Of a stretch of DNA of 64,000 nt, positions 1 through 7,636 are shown one piece after another. The DNA is taken from the NCBI RefSeq assembly GCF_000478605.2, contig NZ_ASHX02000001.1, positions 5,471,001-5,535,000 of the forward strand. The letters are read 5' to 3'. This DNA comes from Streptomyces thermolilacinus SPC6. GTDB lineage: Bacteria > Actinomycetota > Actinomycetes > Streptomycetales > Streptomycetaceae. Numbering within the stretch: position 1 is the stretch's first letter; every line of letters begins with the position of its first letter. Position numbers and translations under genes: made by a program. The notes under the pieces were generated by a model. That model was not told the DNA's origin, ran no database searches, and saw only the letters and a list, made by a program, of their open reading frames with translations.

Positions 1-475
1 CTCCGGCGCGTCCGGCACCACCCCCGCGTACGACGACTTCGCGGACGCCGTACGGGAGGTCTGCGACAGCCTCGGGCGGCAGCTCATCGGCGACGCCGAG
101 GGCGCCTCCAAGGACATCCGCGTCGAGGTGGTCAACGCCGCGACCGAGGCCGACGCCGTCGAGGTCGGCCGGTCCATCGCCCGCAACAACCTCCTCAAGT
201 GCGCCATCCACGGCGAGGACCCCAACTGGGGCCGCGTCCTGTCCGCCATCGGCACCACGAACGCCGCCTTCGAACCGGACCGCCTCAACGTCGCCATCAA
301 CGGCGTCTGGGTCTGCAAGAACGGCTCCGTCGGCGAGGACCGCGACCTGGTGGACATGCGCTACCGGGAGGTCACCATCACCGCCGACCTCGCCGCCGGC
401 ACCGAGTCCGCCGTCATCTGGACCAACGACCTCACCGCCGACTACGTCCACGAGAACAGCGCCTACAGCTCATGA
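1..475 (+). CDS. argJ: Glutamate N-acetyltransferase / amino-acid N-acetyltransferase, C-terminal part
   Basis: The gene enters from the left edge in the frame beginning at base 2, so about 157 C-terminal residues are visible. ArgJ transfers acetyl from N-acetylornithine to glutamate, which recycles the acetyl group in arginine synthesis. Seen here: the C-terminal half carries the ArgJ block ARNNLLKCAIHGEDPNWGR and ends with the family-typical HENSAYSS. The autoproteolytic Thr and the N-terminal subunit lie outside the window. The TGA stop overlaps the argB ATG in an ATGA, which points to translational coupling within an arg operon. The family and the C-terminal signature are clear; only the 5' end is missing. 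Confidence 0.97.
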   Translation, partial: SGASGTTPAYDDFADAVREVCDSLGRQLIGDAEGASKDIRVEVVNAATEADAVEVGRSIARNNLLKCAIHGEDPNWGRVLSAIGTTNAAFEPDRLNVAINGVWVCKNGSVGEDRDLVDMRYREVTITADLAAGTESAVIWTNDLTADYVHENSAYSS

Positions 476-1374
476 GCACTCGCAAGCACACCGCGCTCCC
501 CAAGGCCCAGATCCTCATCGAGGCGCTGCCCTGGCTCACCCGCCACCGCGGCAGGACGGTCGTCATCAAGTTCGGCGGCAACGCCATGGTGGACGAGGAC
601 CTGAAGGCCGCCTTCGCCCAGGACGTCGTCTTCCTCCACCACGCCGGGCTGCGGCCCGTCGTGGTGCACGGCGGCGGCCCCCAGATCAGCGCCGCGCTCG
701 ACCGGCACGGCCTGGTCAGCGAGTTCAAGGCGGGCCTGCGCGTCACCACCCCCGAGGCGATGGACGTCGTACGGATGGTTCTCGCCGGACAGGTCCAGCG
801 CGAGCTGGTCGGGCTGCTCAACCAGCACGGCCCGCTCGCCGTCGGCATCACCGGCGAGGACGCCCACACCCTCACCGCCACCCGGCACCAGCCGCTCATC
901 GACGGCGAGCCCGTCGATATCGGCCGCGTCGGGGAGATCACCGCCCTCGACACGGGCGCCATCGAGGCGCTCCTCGCCGACGGCCGCATCCCCGTCGTGT
1001 CCTCGATCGCCCGTTCGGAGGACGACGGACATGTCTACAACGTCAATGCTGATACGGCGGCTGCGGCACTCGCTGCGGCGCTTGGCGCCGAGACGCTGAT
1101 GGTCCTCACCGACGTCGAGGGCCTCTACGAGGACTGGCCCAACAGCGACGAGGTCATCAGCCGCCTCACCGCCACCGAGCTGGAGAAGCTCCTGCCCGAG
1201 CTGTCCAGCGGCATGGTCCCCAAGATGGAGGGCTGCCTCCACGCCGTACGCAACGGCGTCCGCACCGCCCGCGTCATCGACGGACGCGTCCAGCACTCGA
1301 TCCTGCTGGAGATCTTCACCGACGAGGGCATCGGCACCATGGTCGTGCCCGACGAACCGGAGGCACACGCATGA
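472..1374 (+). CDS. argB: Acetylglutamate kinase
   Basis: A 300-residue amino-acid kinase that phosphorylates N-acetylglutamate, the second step of the acetylated arginine pathway, in the cytoplasm. The N-terminal VVIKFGGNAM glycine-rich strand and the VVHGGGPQIS loop bind ATP and substrate as in other ArgB proteins. VNADTAAAALAAALGAE and the SSGMVPKMEGCLHAV segment are also family hallmarks. The start is the ATG at 472 because it overlaps the argJ stop by four bases; longer upstream extensions in this frame run through argJ and are shadows. The stop overlaps the argD ATG in the same ATGA manner, so argJ, argB and argD look like one coupled operon. Length matches the family. Confidence 0.97.
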   Translation: MSTRKHTALPKAQILIEALPWLTRHRGRTVVIKFGGNAMVDEDLKAAFAQDVVFLHHAGLRPVVVHGGGPQISAALDRHGLVSEFKAGLRVTTPEAMDVVRMVLAGQVQRELVGLLNQHGPLAVGITGEDAHTLTATRHQPLIDGEPVDIGRVGEITALDTGAIEALLADGRIPVVSSIARSEDDGHVYNVNADTAAAALAAALGAETLMVLTDVEGLYEDWPNSDEVISRLTATELEKLLPELSSGMVPKMEGCLHAVRNGVRTARVIDGRVQHSILLEIFTDEGIGTMVVPDEPEAHA

Positions 1375-2648
1375 GCGGCAACGAACGCCTCACGCGGCGC
1401 TGGCGGTCCGCCCTCGCGGACAACTACGGCACGCCCCGCCTCGCGCTCGTCCGCGGTGAGGGATCCCGCGTCTGGGACGCGGACGGCAAGGAGTACGCGG
1501 ACTTCGTCGGCGGCATCGCCGTCAACGCCCTCGGCCACGCCCACCCGGCGATCGTCCGGGCGGTCACCGAGCAGATCTCCGCCCTCTCCCACGTCTCCAA
1601 CCTGTACGTCGCCGAGCCGCCCGTCGCCCTCGCCGAACGGCTCGTCGAGCTGTCCGGCCGCCCGGGCCGGGTCTACTTCTGCAACTCGGGCGCCGAGGCC
1701 AACGAAGCCGCCTTCAAGATCGGCCGACTGACGGGCCGCCGGCACATGGTCGCCACCACCGGAGGCTTCCACGGCCGCACCATGGGCGCCCTCGCCCTCA
1801 CCGGCCAGGAGGGCAAGCGGGAGCCGTTCCACCCGCTGCCCGGCGAGGTGACGCACGTACCGTACGGGGACGTGGACGCCCTGCGGGCCGCCGTCACCAC
1901 CGATACCGCGCTGGTCATCATCGAGCCCGTCCAGGGCGAGATCGGCGTCGTCGTCCCGCCCAAGGGCTATCTCCAGGCGGCCCGTGAGATCACCCGCGCC
2001 ACCGGCACCCTCCTGGTCCTCGACGAGGTGCAGACAGGCATCGGCCGCTGCGGCAACTGGTTCCAGTACCAGGCGGAGGGCGTCGAGCCCGACATCGTCA
2101 CCCTCGCCAAGGGCCTCGGCGGCGGGCTGCCCATCGGCGCGACCGTCGCGTTCGGAGAGGCCGCCGACCTGCTGAAGCCCGGCCACCACGGCTCCACCTT
2201 CGGCGGCAACCCCGTCGCGTGCGCCGCCGGACTCGCCGTACTGGACACCCTCGCCGCCGACGGGGCCCTCGACCGGGTCAAGCGCCTGGGCGAGCGGCTG
2301 CGCGACGGAATCGAGGGCCTTGGGCACCCGTTGGTCTCCCACGTCCGCGGCGCGGGCCTCCTGCTGGGTATCGTGCTCACCGAGCCCCTCGCACCCCAGG
2401 TGCAGCAGGCGGCTCAGGACGCCGGCTTCCTGGTGAACGCGCCCGCCCCCGATGTCATCCGGCTCATGCCGCCGCTGACCGTCGGGGACGACGAGGTGGA
2501 CGCGCTCCTCCGGGCCCTGCCCGGCGTCCTGGACGCGGCCGACGGGGCCGACCAGGCCAACGGGGCCGACGGGGCCCACAAGGCCGCTGAGGCCGACGGG
2601 GCCGACCAGGCCAACGGGGCCGACGGGGAGAGACGAGCCGGAGAATGA
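1371..2648 (+). CDS. argD: Acetylornithine aminotransferase
   Basis: A class-III PLP aminotransferase of 425 residues that converts N-acetylglutamate semialdehyde to N-acetylornithine. Visible motifs: FCNSGAEANEAAFK for phosphate binding, LLVLDEVQTGIGR with the Asp that contacts the pyridine nitrogen, and TLAKGLGGGLPIGA, where Lys247 should form the Schiff base. The enzyme fold ends near residue 388. Beyond it are about 37 residues of Asp-Gly-Ala-rich repeats (ADGADQANGADGA type) coded by an imperfect minisatellite, a tail not expected in ArgD. The gene overlaps argB by four bases and lies eight bases before argR. Confidence 0.96.
   Translation: MSGNERLTRRWRSALADNYGTPRLALVRGEGSRVWDADGKEYADFVGGIAVNALGHAHPAIVRAVTEQISALSHVSNLYVAEPPVALAERLVELSGRPGRVYFCNSGAEANEAAFKIGRLTGRRHMVATTGGFHGRTMGALALTGQEGKREPFHPLPGEVTHVPYGDVDALRAAVTTDTALVIIEPVQGEIGVVVPPKGYLQAAREITRATGTLLVLDEVQTGIGRCGNWFQYQAEGVEPDIVTLAKGLGGGLPIGATVAFGEAADLLKPGHHGSTFGGNPVACAAGLAVLDTLAADGALDRVKRLGERLRDGIEGLGHPLVSHVRGAGLLLGIVLTEPLAPQVQQAAQDAGFLVNAPAPDVIRLMPPLTVGDDEVDALLRALPGVLDAADGADQANGADGAHKAAEADGADQANGADGERRAGE
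2538..2628 (+). repeat. Intragenic direct repeat in the argD 3' end
   Basis: A 37-base sequence starting at 2538 recurs exactly at 2592, giving a 54-base period. The shorter motif GCCGACGGGGCC recurs within each copy. The period is a multiple of three, so the repeat keeps the argD frame and codes the Asp-Gly-Ala tail. Confidence 0.8.
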
Positions 2649-2655
2649 CACAGCG

Positions 2656-3192
2656 ATGACCGAGGCGCAGGACAACGGCCACGGCGGCCCATCCGTACCG
2701 CAGACCCGCACGGCACGGCACCGCCGGATCGTGGACATCCTCAACCGGCAGCCGGTGCGCTCGCAGAGCCAGCTGGCCAAGCTCCTCGCGGACGACGGAC
2801 TGAGCGTCACCCAGGCGACGCTCAGCCGCGACCTCGACGAGCTGGGCGCGGTGAAGATCCGCAACACCGGCGGCGAGCTGATCTACGCCGTGCCGAGCGA
2901 GGGCGGGTTCCGCACCCCCCAGGCGCCGCTGGGCGAGTCCGCCAAGGAGGAGCGGATGCGGCGGCTCTCCGGCGAACTGCTCATCTCCGCCGAGGCGTCC
3001 GCCAACCTGGTCGTCCTGCGCACCCCGCCCGGAGCCGCCCAGTTCCTCGCCTCGGCCATCGACCAGGCCGAGCTGCACGACATCCTCGGCACCATCGCGG
3101 GCGACGACACGCTGCTGCTCATCTCCCGCGACCCGGCGGGCGGCCAGGCCCTCGCCGACCACCTGCTGCGCCTCGCGCAGAAGGAACGCTGA
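2656..3192 (+). CDS. argR: Arginine repressor
   Basis: A 178-residue ArgR-family transcription factor. Residues around 15-85 form the winged-helix DNA-binding domain (RHRRIVDILNRQPVRSQSQL and LSVTQATLSRDLDELGAVKI). The C-terminal domain, about 100-178, has the hexamer and arginine-binding segment with DILGTIAGDDTLLLISRD. ArgR with bound L-arginine represses arg operons by binding paired ARG boxes. The N-terminal tail of about 15 residues is slightly longer than in Escherichia coli, as is usual in actinobacteria. It sits eight bases after argD, so it is probably cotranscribed and self-regulated. Family assignment is firm. Confidence 0.96.
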   Translation: MTEAQDNGHGGPSVPQTRTARHRRIVDILNRQPVRSQSQLAKLLADDGLSVTQATLSRDLDELGAVKIRNTGGELIYAVPSEGGFRTPQAPLGESAKEERMRRLSGELLISAEASANLVVLRTPPGAAQFLASAIDQAELHDILGTIAGDDTLLLISRDPAGGQALADHLLRLAQKER

Positions 3193-3195
3193 CCC

Positions 3196-3217
3196 CCGGC
3201 CGTACGCGAGCGGCCGG
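3196..3217. terminator. Bidirectional terminator-like hairpin between argR and the L,D-transpeptidase-like gene
   Basis: Seven-base arms CCGGCCG and CGGCCGG surround an eight-base loop in the 31-base gap between two convergent genes. There is no T tract, which is usual for Streptomyces terminators. Confidence 0.45.
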
Positions 3218-3223
3218 TGACGC

Positions 3224-3919
3224 TCAGGCGCCCGCCCATCCGATCGCGATGCGCGGGCGCGCGTCCGGGCGCACCCACCGCAGGATGCGCTCCATCGCCG
3301 CCTCGGGCACCGACACGCACCCGGCCGTCGGGCCCTTGCCGTCGGCGTGCAGGAAGATCCCGGCGCCCCGGCCCCGCACCGGCCGGTCGTAGTTGTAGCC
3401 GATCACCAGCGCGTGGGCGTACTGCGCCCGGTACGTGATCAGGTGCTCGGCCTCCGCCGCCCGGCAGTCCGCGGGCAGGGGCTCCACCCAGCGGTTGTAC
3501 GAGCGGGACGCGTTGTCCTGGCACCACCACGACGCGCGGGTCACCTCGCGGTACGGGTACGCCGTGCCGGGCGGCGCGGGCTCGATGCCGAACGCGAACG
3601 GCAGCCCGTACACCCCGGTCGGCGTCGTGGACGTGCCCTGCCTGCGCTGGTCGCCGCGCACCAGGCCGCCCGCCCCGAAGCGGGCCGGGGCCGAGCCGAC
3701 GCGGGTCCAGGCCCGGCCGCCGCGCCGCTCCCACCAGGTGACCGTGCCGGTCGTGGCGCGCGGACCGGCCGCCTCGGCGGTGATCAGCTGGCTGCCGGTC
3801 CCGCCGACGGCCGGCGGGGCGGGCTGCGGCCCGGCCAGGTCCGGGGCGTGTGCCCGGGCGGGGGAGTGAGCGGCGAGGGCGAGCAGGGCGGCGGCGAGCA
3901 CGAGAGCGGGACGGCGCAT
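3224..3919 (-). CDS. Secreted L,D-transpeptidase (YkuD) family protein
   Basis: A 231-residue exported protein. Residues 1-24 form a Sec signal peptide (Arg-Arg, hydrophobic ALVLAAALLALAAH, Ala-rich cleavage region). The C-terminal half holds the YkuD catalytic signature HADGKGPTAGCVSV with His191 and Cys201; Cys would be the nucleophile that attacks the tetrapeptide donor. Known family role: 3-3 peptidoglycan cross-linking or attachment of proteins to peptidoglycan. The N-terminal region after the signal lacks a LysM or Ig-like domain. The gene is convergent with argR and stands alone. Exact substrate is unknown; some YkuD proteins with this compact layout are of unproven activity. Confidence 0.85.
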   Translation of the reverse strand: MRRPALVLAAALLALAAHSPARAHAPDLAGPQPAPPAVGGTGSQLITAEAAGPRATTGTVTWWERRGGRAWTRVGSAPARFGAGGLVRGDQRRQGTSTTPTGVYGLPFAFGIEPAPPGTAYPYREVTRASWWCQDNASRSYNRWVEPLPADCRAAEAEHLITYRAQYAHALVIGYNYDRPVRGRGAGIFLHADGKGPTAGCVSVPEAAMERILRWVRPDARPRIAIGWAGA

Positions 3920-4016
3920 GGCCCGACCGTAAGACGCGCCCGCGCCCCCCGCGCCCCCGACGAACCCGTACGGGTCAGACCCCCGGCCCGTACGGGTCAG
4001 CCCCGGCCCCCACGGG

Positions 4017-4610
4017 TCAGGCCACGTCCGTCCGCGGCGGCAGGGGCAGCGGCAGGGCGGGCAGCCCGTCGACGCTCCGCCCCACGAACTCCTTCTTCTC
4101 GCAGTACGCCGCGAAGTCCTCGTCCGTCTTGCGGCCGAAGTACTCGGCGTGCTGGGTGCGCTCCTCGCGGTAGTCCATGTACGGCACCGCGAACCCGCAC
4201 GAGTCGCTGATGCGCCGCGCCCGTACGACGACGATCGCCCGAGCCGACGGGCCGTCGGCCTCCGCGAAGTACCCGATGTACTCGTCCCAGCGCGGGTCGT
4301 CCCGGAACACCGCCTCGCCCGTCCCGTGCACCCGCAGGATCTTCGGCGGGCCGCTGAACGCGCACCACATCAGGGTGATCCGCCCGTTGCCGGGCTCGCG
4401 CAGATGGGCGATCGTCTCGGCGCCGCTGCCGCCGAAGTCCAGGTACGCCACGGTCTGCTCGTCGATCACGGCGAGGGAGCCCTTGCGCCCCTTCGGCGAG
4501 AGGTTGACGTGCCCGTCGCCCGCGAGCGGGGCGGTGGCGGTGAAGTAGACGGGCTGTGCCTCGATGAACGCGCGTATCCGGCCCTCGATGGCCGCGTAGG
4601 TCTGTCCCAT
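4017..4610 (-). CDS. Pyridoxamine 5'-phosphate oxidase-fold (PPOX class) protein
   Basis: A 197-residue protein of the PPOX split-barrel superfamily, which binds FMN or F420. The segment YFTATAPLAGDGHVNLSPKG is the typical first beta strands, followed by YLDFGGSGAETIAHLREPGNGRITLM and a region like ILRVHGTGEAV. The start at 4610 gives MGQTYAAIEGRIRAFIEAQP, the normal N terminus of this group; upstream codons would run into the argG promoter region. The C-terminal part with YMDYREERTQHAEYF is shared by actinobacterial relatives of unknown reaction. It is divergent from argG with 118 bases between the two starts. Confidence 0.8.
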   Translation of the reverse strand: MGQTYAAIEGRIRAFIEAQPVYFTATAPLAGDGHVNLSPKGRKGSLAVIDEQTVAYLDFGGSGAETIAHLREPGNGRITLMWCAFSGPPKILRVHGTGEAVFRDDPRWDEYIGYFAEADGPSARAIVVVRARRISDSCGFAVPYMDYREERTQHAEYFGRKTDEDFAAYCEKKEFVGRSVDGLPALPLPLPPRTDVA

Positions 4611-4662
4611 GGGCGAATTATCGCGGCCGGGGGCCCGGACACAGGGGCGAATCCCGGCCGCG

Positions 4663-4691
4663 TTGACAAAACATACAGAGCTCTGCATAGT
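4663..4691 (+). promoter_or_regulatory. argG promoter with a palindromic operator in its spacer
   Basis: TTGACA at 4663-4668 is a perfect -35. CATAGT at 4686-4691 is a reasonable -10, 17 bases away. The spacer carries a near-perfect 16-base palindrome at 4673-4688 (ATACAGAGCTCTGCAT, one mismatch), and the AT-rich TGCATAGTTATACCCA follows. These are the sort of sequences ArgR binds as ARG boxes, so arginine repression of argG is a likely inference. A Shine-Dalgarno AAGGAG at 4717-4722 lies six bases before the GTG start. Confidence 0.65.
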
Positions 4692-4728
4692 TATACCCAT
4701 CGTTGGATGCACCGCTAAGGAGAAACCC

Positions 4729-5922
4729 GTGACCGAGCGCGTCGTACTCGCCTACTCGGGCGGCCTTGACACCTCCGTCGCCATCGGCTGGATCGCCGAG
4801 GAGACGGGCGCCGAGGTCATCGCCGTCGCCGTGGACGTCGGCCAGGGCGGCGAGGACCTGGACGTGATCCGCAAGCGCGCGCTCGCCTGCGGTGCCGTCG
4901 AGGCCGAGGTCGCGGACGCCAAGGACGAGTTCGCCGACGAGTACTGCCTCCCGGCGATCAAGGCGAACGCCCTCTACATGGACCGGTACCCGCTGGTGTC
5001 GGCGCTCTCCCGGCCGACGATCGTCAAGCACCTCGTCGCCGCCGCGAAGAAGCACGGCGCCTCCGTCGTCGCCCACGGCTGCACCGGCAAGGGCAACGAC
5101 CAGGTCCGCTTCGAGGCCGGCATCGCCGCGCTCGGCCCCGACCTGAAGTGCATCGCCCCGGTCCGGGACTACGCGATGACCCGCGACAAGGCCATCGCGT
5201 TCGCCGAGAAGGCCGACCTGCCGATCGCCACCAGCAAGAAGTCCCCGTACTCCATCGACCAGAACGTCTTCGGCCGGGCCGTCGAGACCGGCTTCCTGGA
5301 GGACATCTGGAACGCGCCGATCGAGGACATCTACGACTACACCTCCAACCCGGCCGAGCCGCGCGAGCCGGACGAGGTCGTCATCAGCTTCAAGGAGGGC
5401 GTGCCGGTCGCCATCGACGGCAAGCCGGTCACGGTCCTCCAGGCGATCCAGCAGCTCAACGAGCGGGCGGGCGCCCAGGGCGTCGGCCGGATCGACATGG
5501 TCGAGGACCGGCTCGTCGGCATCAAGTCCCGCGAGGTGTACGAGGCGCCCGGCGCCATCGCGCTGATCACCGCCCACCAGGAGCTGGAGAACGTCACCGT
5601 CGAGCGCGAGCTGGCCCGGTACAAGCGCCAGGTCGAGCAGCGGTGGAGCGAGCTGGTCTACGACGGTCTGTGGTTCTCCCCCCTCAAGCGGGCCCTGGAC
5701 GGCTTCATCAACGAGGCCAACCAGCACGTCACCGGCGACATCCGGATGACCCTGCACGGCGGCCGCGCGGTCGTCACGGGCCGGCGCTCCGAGCAGTCGC
5801 TCTACGACTTCAACCTCGCCACGTACGACACGGGCGACACGTTCGACCAGTCCAAGGCGCAGGGCTTCATCGACATCTTCAGCCTGTCGGCGAAGATCGC
5901 CGCCAAGCGTGACCTCGCCTGA
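4729..5922 (+). CDS. argG: Argininosuccinate synthase
   Basis: A 397-residue enzyme that condenses citrulline and aspartate with ATP to form argininosuccinate. The N-terminal AYSGGLDTS pyrophosphatase-loop motif (residues about 8-16) binds ATP. GCTGKGNDQVRFE, SKKSPYSIDQNVFGR and the C-terminal SLYDFNLATYDTGDTFDQ are family blocks. The start is GTG at 4729, placed six bases after AAGGAG; an earlier in-frame ATG at 4609 would put the promoter inside the gene and is rejected. The gene has its own promoter and is separated from argH by a strong hairpin. Confidence 0.97.
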   Translation: MTERVVLAYSGGLDTSVAIGWIAEETGAEVIAVAVDVGQGGEDLDVIRKRALACGAVEAEVADAKDEFADEYCLPAIKANALYMDRYPLVSALSRPTIVKHLVAAAKKHGASVVAHGCTGKGNDQVRFEAGIAALGPDLKCIAPVRDYAMTRDKAIAFAEKADLPIATSKKSPYSIDQNVFGRAVETGFLEDIWNAPIEDIYDYTSNPAEPREPDEVVISFKEGVPVAIDGKPVTVLQAIQQLNERAGAQGVGRIDMVEDRLVGIKSREVYEAPGAIALITAHQELENVTVERELARYKRQVEQRWSELVYDGLWFSPLKRALDGFINEANQHVTGDIRMTLHGGRAVVTGRRSEQSLYDFNLATYDTGDTFDQSKAQGFIDIFSLSAKIAAKRDLA

Positions 5923-5955
5923 CCGGGGCTCGTTCGACAGCGCACCGGCACCACC

Positions 5956-5999
5956 CGCGTCCGCCTCCCCGCCGTCCCGCGCGCGGGGAGGCGGACGCG
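5956..5999 (+). terminator. Long hairpin between argG and argH
   Basis: Perfect 17-base arms at 5956-5972 and 5983-5999 with a 10-base loop lie 34 bases after the argG stop and 53 bases before argH. It could terminate, attenuate or process the transcript. No T tract follows. Confidence 0.65.
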
Positions 6000-6051
6000 C
6001 ATCCGCACCACCACACCCGATCCCTCCCGAGGACCCGAGGAGCTTCCCACA

Positions 6052-7482
6052 GTGAGCAGCAACAACGGTGACGTCCGGCTCTGGGGCGCCCGGTTCGCCG
6101 ACGGCCCGGCCGAGGCGCTGGCGAAACTCTCCGCGTCCGTCCACTTCGACTGGCGGCTCGCCCCGTACGACATCGCCGGCTCCCGCGCCCACGCGCGCGT
6201 GCTCCATCGGGCCGGGCTGCTCACCGAGGACGAGCTGACCCGCATGCTGGCCGGACTCGACGAGCTGGAGCGGGACGTCGCGTCCGGCGCGTTCACCGGC
6301 ACCATCGCCGACGAGGACGTGCACACGGCCCTGGAGCGCGGCCTGCTGGAGCGGCTCGGCGCCGAGCTGGGCGGCAAGCTCCGCGCCGGCCGGTCCCGCA
6401 ACGACCAGGTGGCCACGCTGTTCCGGATGTACCTGCGGGACCACGCCCGGATCATCGGCGGCCTCCTCGCCGACCTCCAGGACGCGCTGGTGGGCCTCGC
6501 GGAGGCGCACCCGGACGTCGCGATGCCGGGCCGTACGCACCTCCAGCACGCCCAGCCGGTGCTGTTCGCCCACCATGTGCTCGCCCATGTCCAGGCGCTG
6601 TCCCGGGACGCCGAGCGGCTGCGTCAGTGGGACAAGCGCACGGCGGTCTCCCCGTACGGCTCCGGGGCGCTCGCGGGCTCGTCCCTCGGGCTCGACCCGG
6701 AGGCGGTCGCCCGGGACCTGGGCTTCGAGAACGGCAGCGCGGGCAACTCCATCGACGGCACGGCGTCGCGCGACTTCGTGGCGGAGTTCGCCTTCATCAC
6801 GGCGATGATCGGCGTGAACCTGTCCCGGATCGCGGAGGAGGTCATCATCTGGAACACGAAGGAGTTCTCCTTCGTGACCCTCCACGACGCCTTCTCGACC
6901 GGCTCGTCGATCATGCCGCAGAAGAAGAACCCGGACATCGCGGAGCTGGCGCGCGGCAAGTCCGGCCGCCTCATCGGCAACCTCACGGGCCTGCTGGCGA
7001 CGCTGAAGGCGCTGCCCCTCGCCTACAACCGGGACCTCCAGGAGGACAAGGAGCCGGTCTTCGACTCCTGCGACCAGCTGGAGGTGCTGCTGCCCGCGTT
7101 CACCGGCATGATGGCCACCCTCACGGTGCACCGGGAGCGGATGGAGGAGCTGGCCCCGGCCGGGTTCTCGCTGGCGACGGACATCGCGGAGTGGCTGGTC
7201 AAGCGCGGTGTGCCGTTCCGGGTCGCGCACGAGGTCGCGGGGGAGTGCGTGAAGGTAGCCGAGGCGGAGGGCAAGGAGCTGGACGACCTCACGGACGAGC
7301 AGTTCGCGAAGATCTCCGAGCACCTGACGCCCGAGGTGCGCACGGTCCTCAACGTCCCCGGGGCGCTCGCCTCCCGCGACGGCCGGGGCGGCACGGCCCC
7401 GTCGGCGGTGGCGACCCAGCTGGCCGAGGTGAAGGCGGACCTGATCATCCAGCACGCCTGGGCGGACGCCAGGAAGAAGTGA
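6052..7482 (+). CDS. argH: Argininosuccinate lyase
   Basis: A 476-residue member of the fumarase/aspartase superfamily that splits argininosuccinate into arginine and fumarate. The superfamily signature GSSIMPQKKNPD lies at residues 284-295. RSRNDQVATLFRMYLRDH and PGRTHLQHAQPVLFAHH form the other two conserved active-site blocks. The GTG start at 6052 follows GAGGAG at 6037-6042 with nine bases between. It completes the arginine pathway seen here. It lies 129 bases after argG with a hairpin in the gap, so readthrough or a separate promoter are both possible. Confidence 0.97.
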   Translation: MSSNNGDVRLWGARFADGPAEALAKLSASVHFDWRLAPYDIAGSRAHARVLHRAGLLTEDELTRMLAGLDELERDVASGAFTGTIADEDVHTALERGLLERLGAELGGKLRAGRSRNDQVATLFRMYLRDHARIIGGLLADLQDALVGLAEAHPDVAMPGRTHLQHAQPVLFAHHVLAHVQALSRDAERLRQWDKRTAVSPYGSGALAGSSLGLDPEAVARDLGFENGSAGNSIDGTASRDFVAEFAFITAMIGVNLSRIAEEVIIWNTKEFSFVTLHDAFSTGSSIMPQKKNPDIAELARGKSGRLIGNLTGLLATLKALPLAYNRDLQEDKEPVFDSCDQLEVLLPAFTGMMATLTVHRERMEELAPAGFSLATDIAEWLVKRGVPFRVAHEVAGECVKVAEAEGKELDDLTDEQFAKISEHLTPEVRTVLNVPGALASRDGRGGTAPSAVATQLAEVKADLIIQHAWADARKK

Positions 7483-7517
7483 ACGCCCCGGACCGTCCCG
7501 GCATGAGCCGGAACGTC

Positions 7518-7569
7518 CCCGAATGACCACGAAGGCCCCCGCGTGCGGGGGCCTTCGTGGTCATTCGGG
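7518..7569 (+). terminator. Exceptionally long terminator-like hairpin after argH
   Basis: Two perfect 25-base arms (7518-7542 and 7545-7569) are separated by only GT, so the element is effectively a 52-base palindrome. It starts 35 bases after the argH stop and precedes the tetR regulatory region. Confidence 0.85.
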
Positions 7570-7593
7570 AGCCGCCCCCATGAGTCCCCGACC

Positions 7594-7623
7594 CCCGCAT
7601 GAGACATGAATGTCTCATGCGGG
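7594..7623 (+). promoter_or_regulatory. Probable TetR operator, 30-bp perfect palindrome
   Basis: Arms of 14 bases at 7594-7607 and 7610-7623 flank the dinucleotide GA; the core is ATGAGACAT-GA-ATGTCTCAT. A third half-site, GTCTCATG, overlaps the tetR start codon. A -35-like GAGACA at 7601-7606 sits inside the palindrome and a -10-like TATGGT at 7625-7630 follows at 18 bases. Binding would block RNA polymerase, as expected of an autoregulating TetR repressor. Confidence 0.75.
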
Positions 7624-7636
7624 TTATGGTTGTCTC

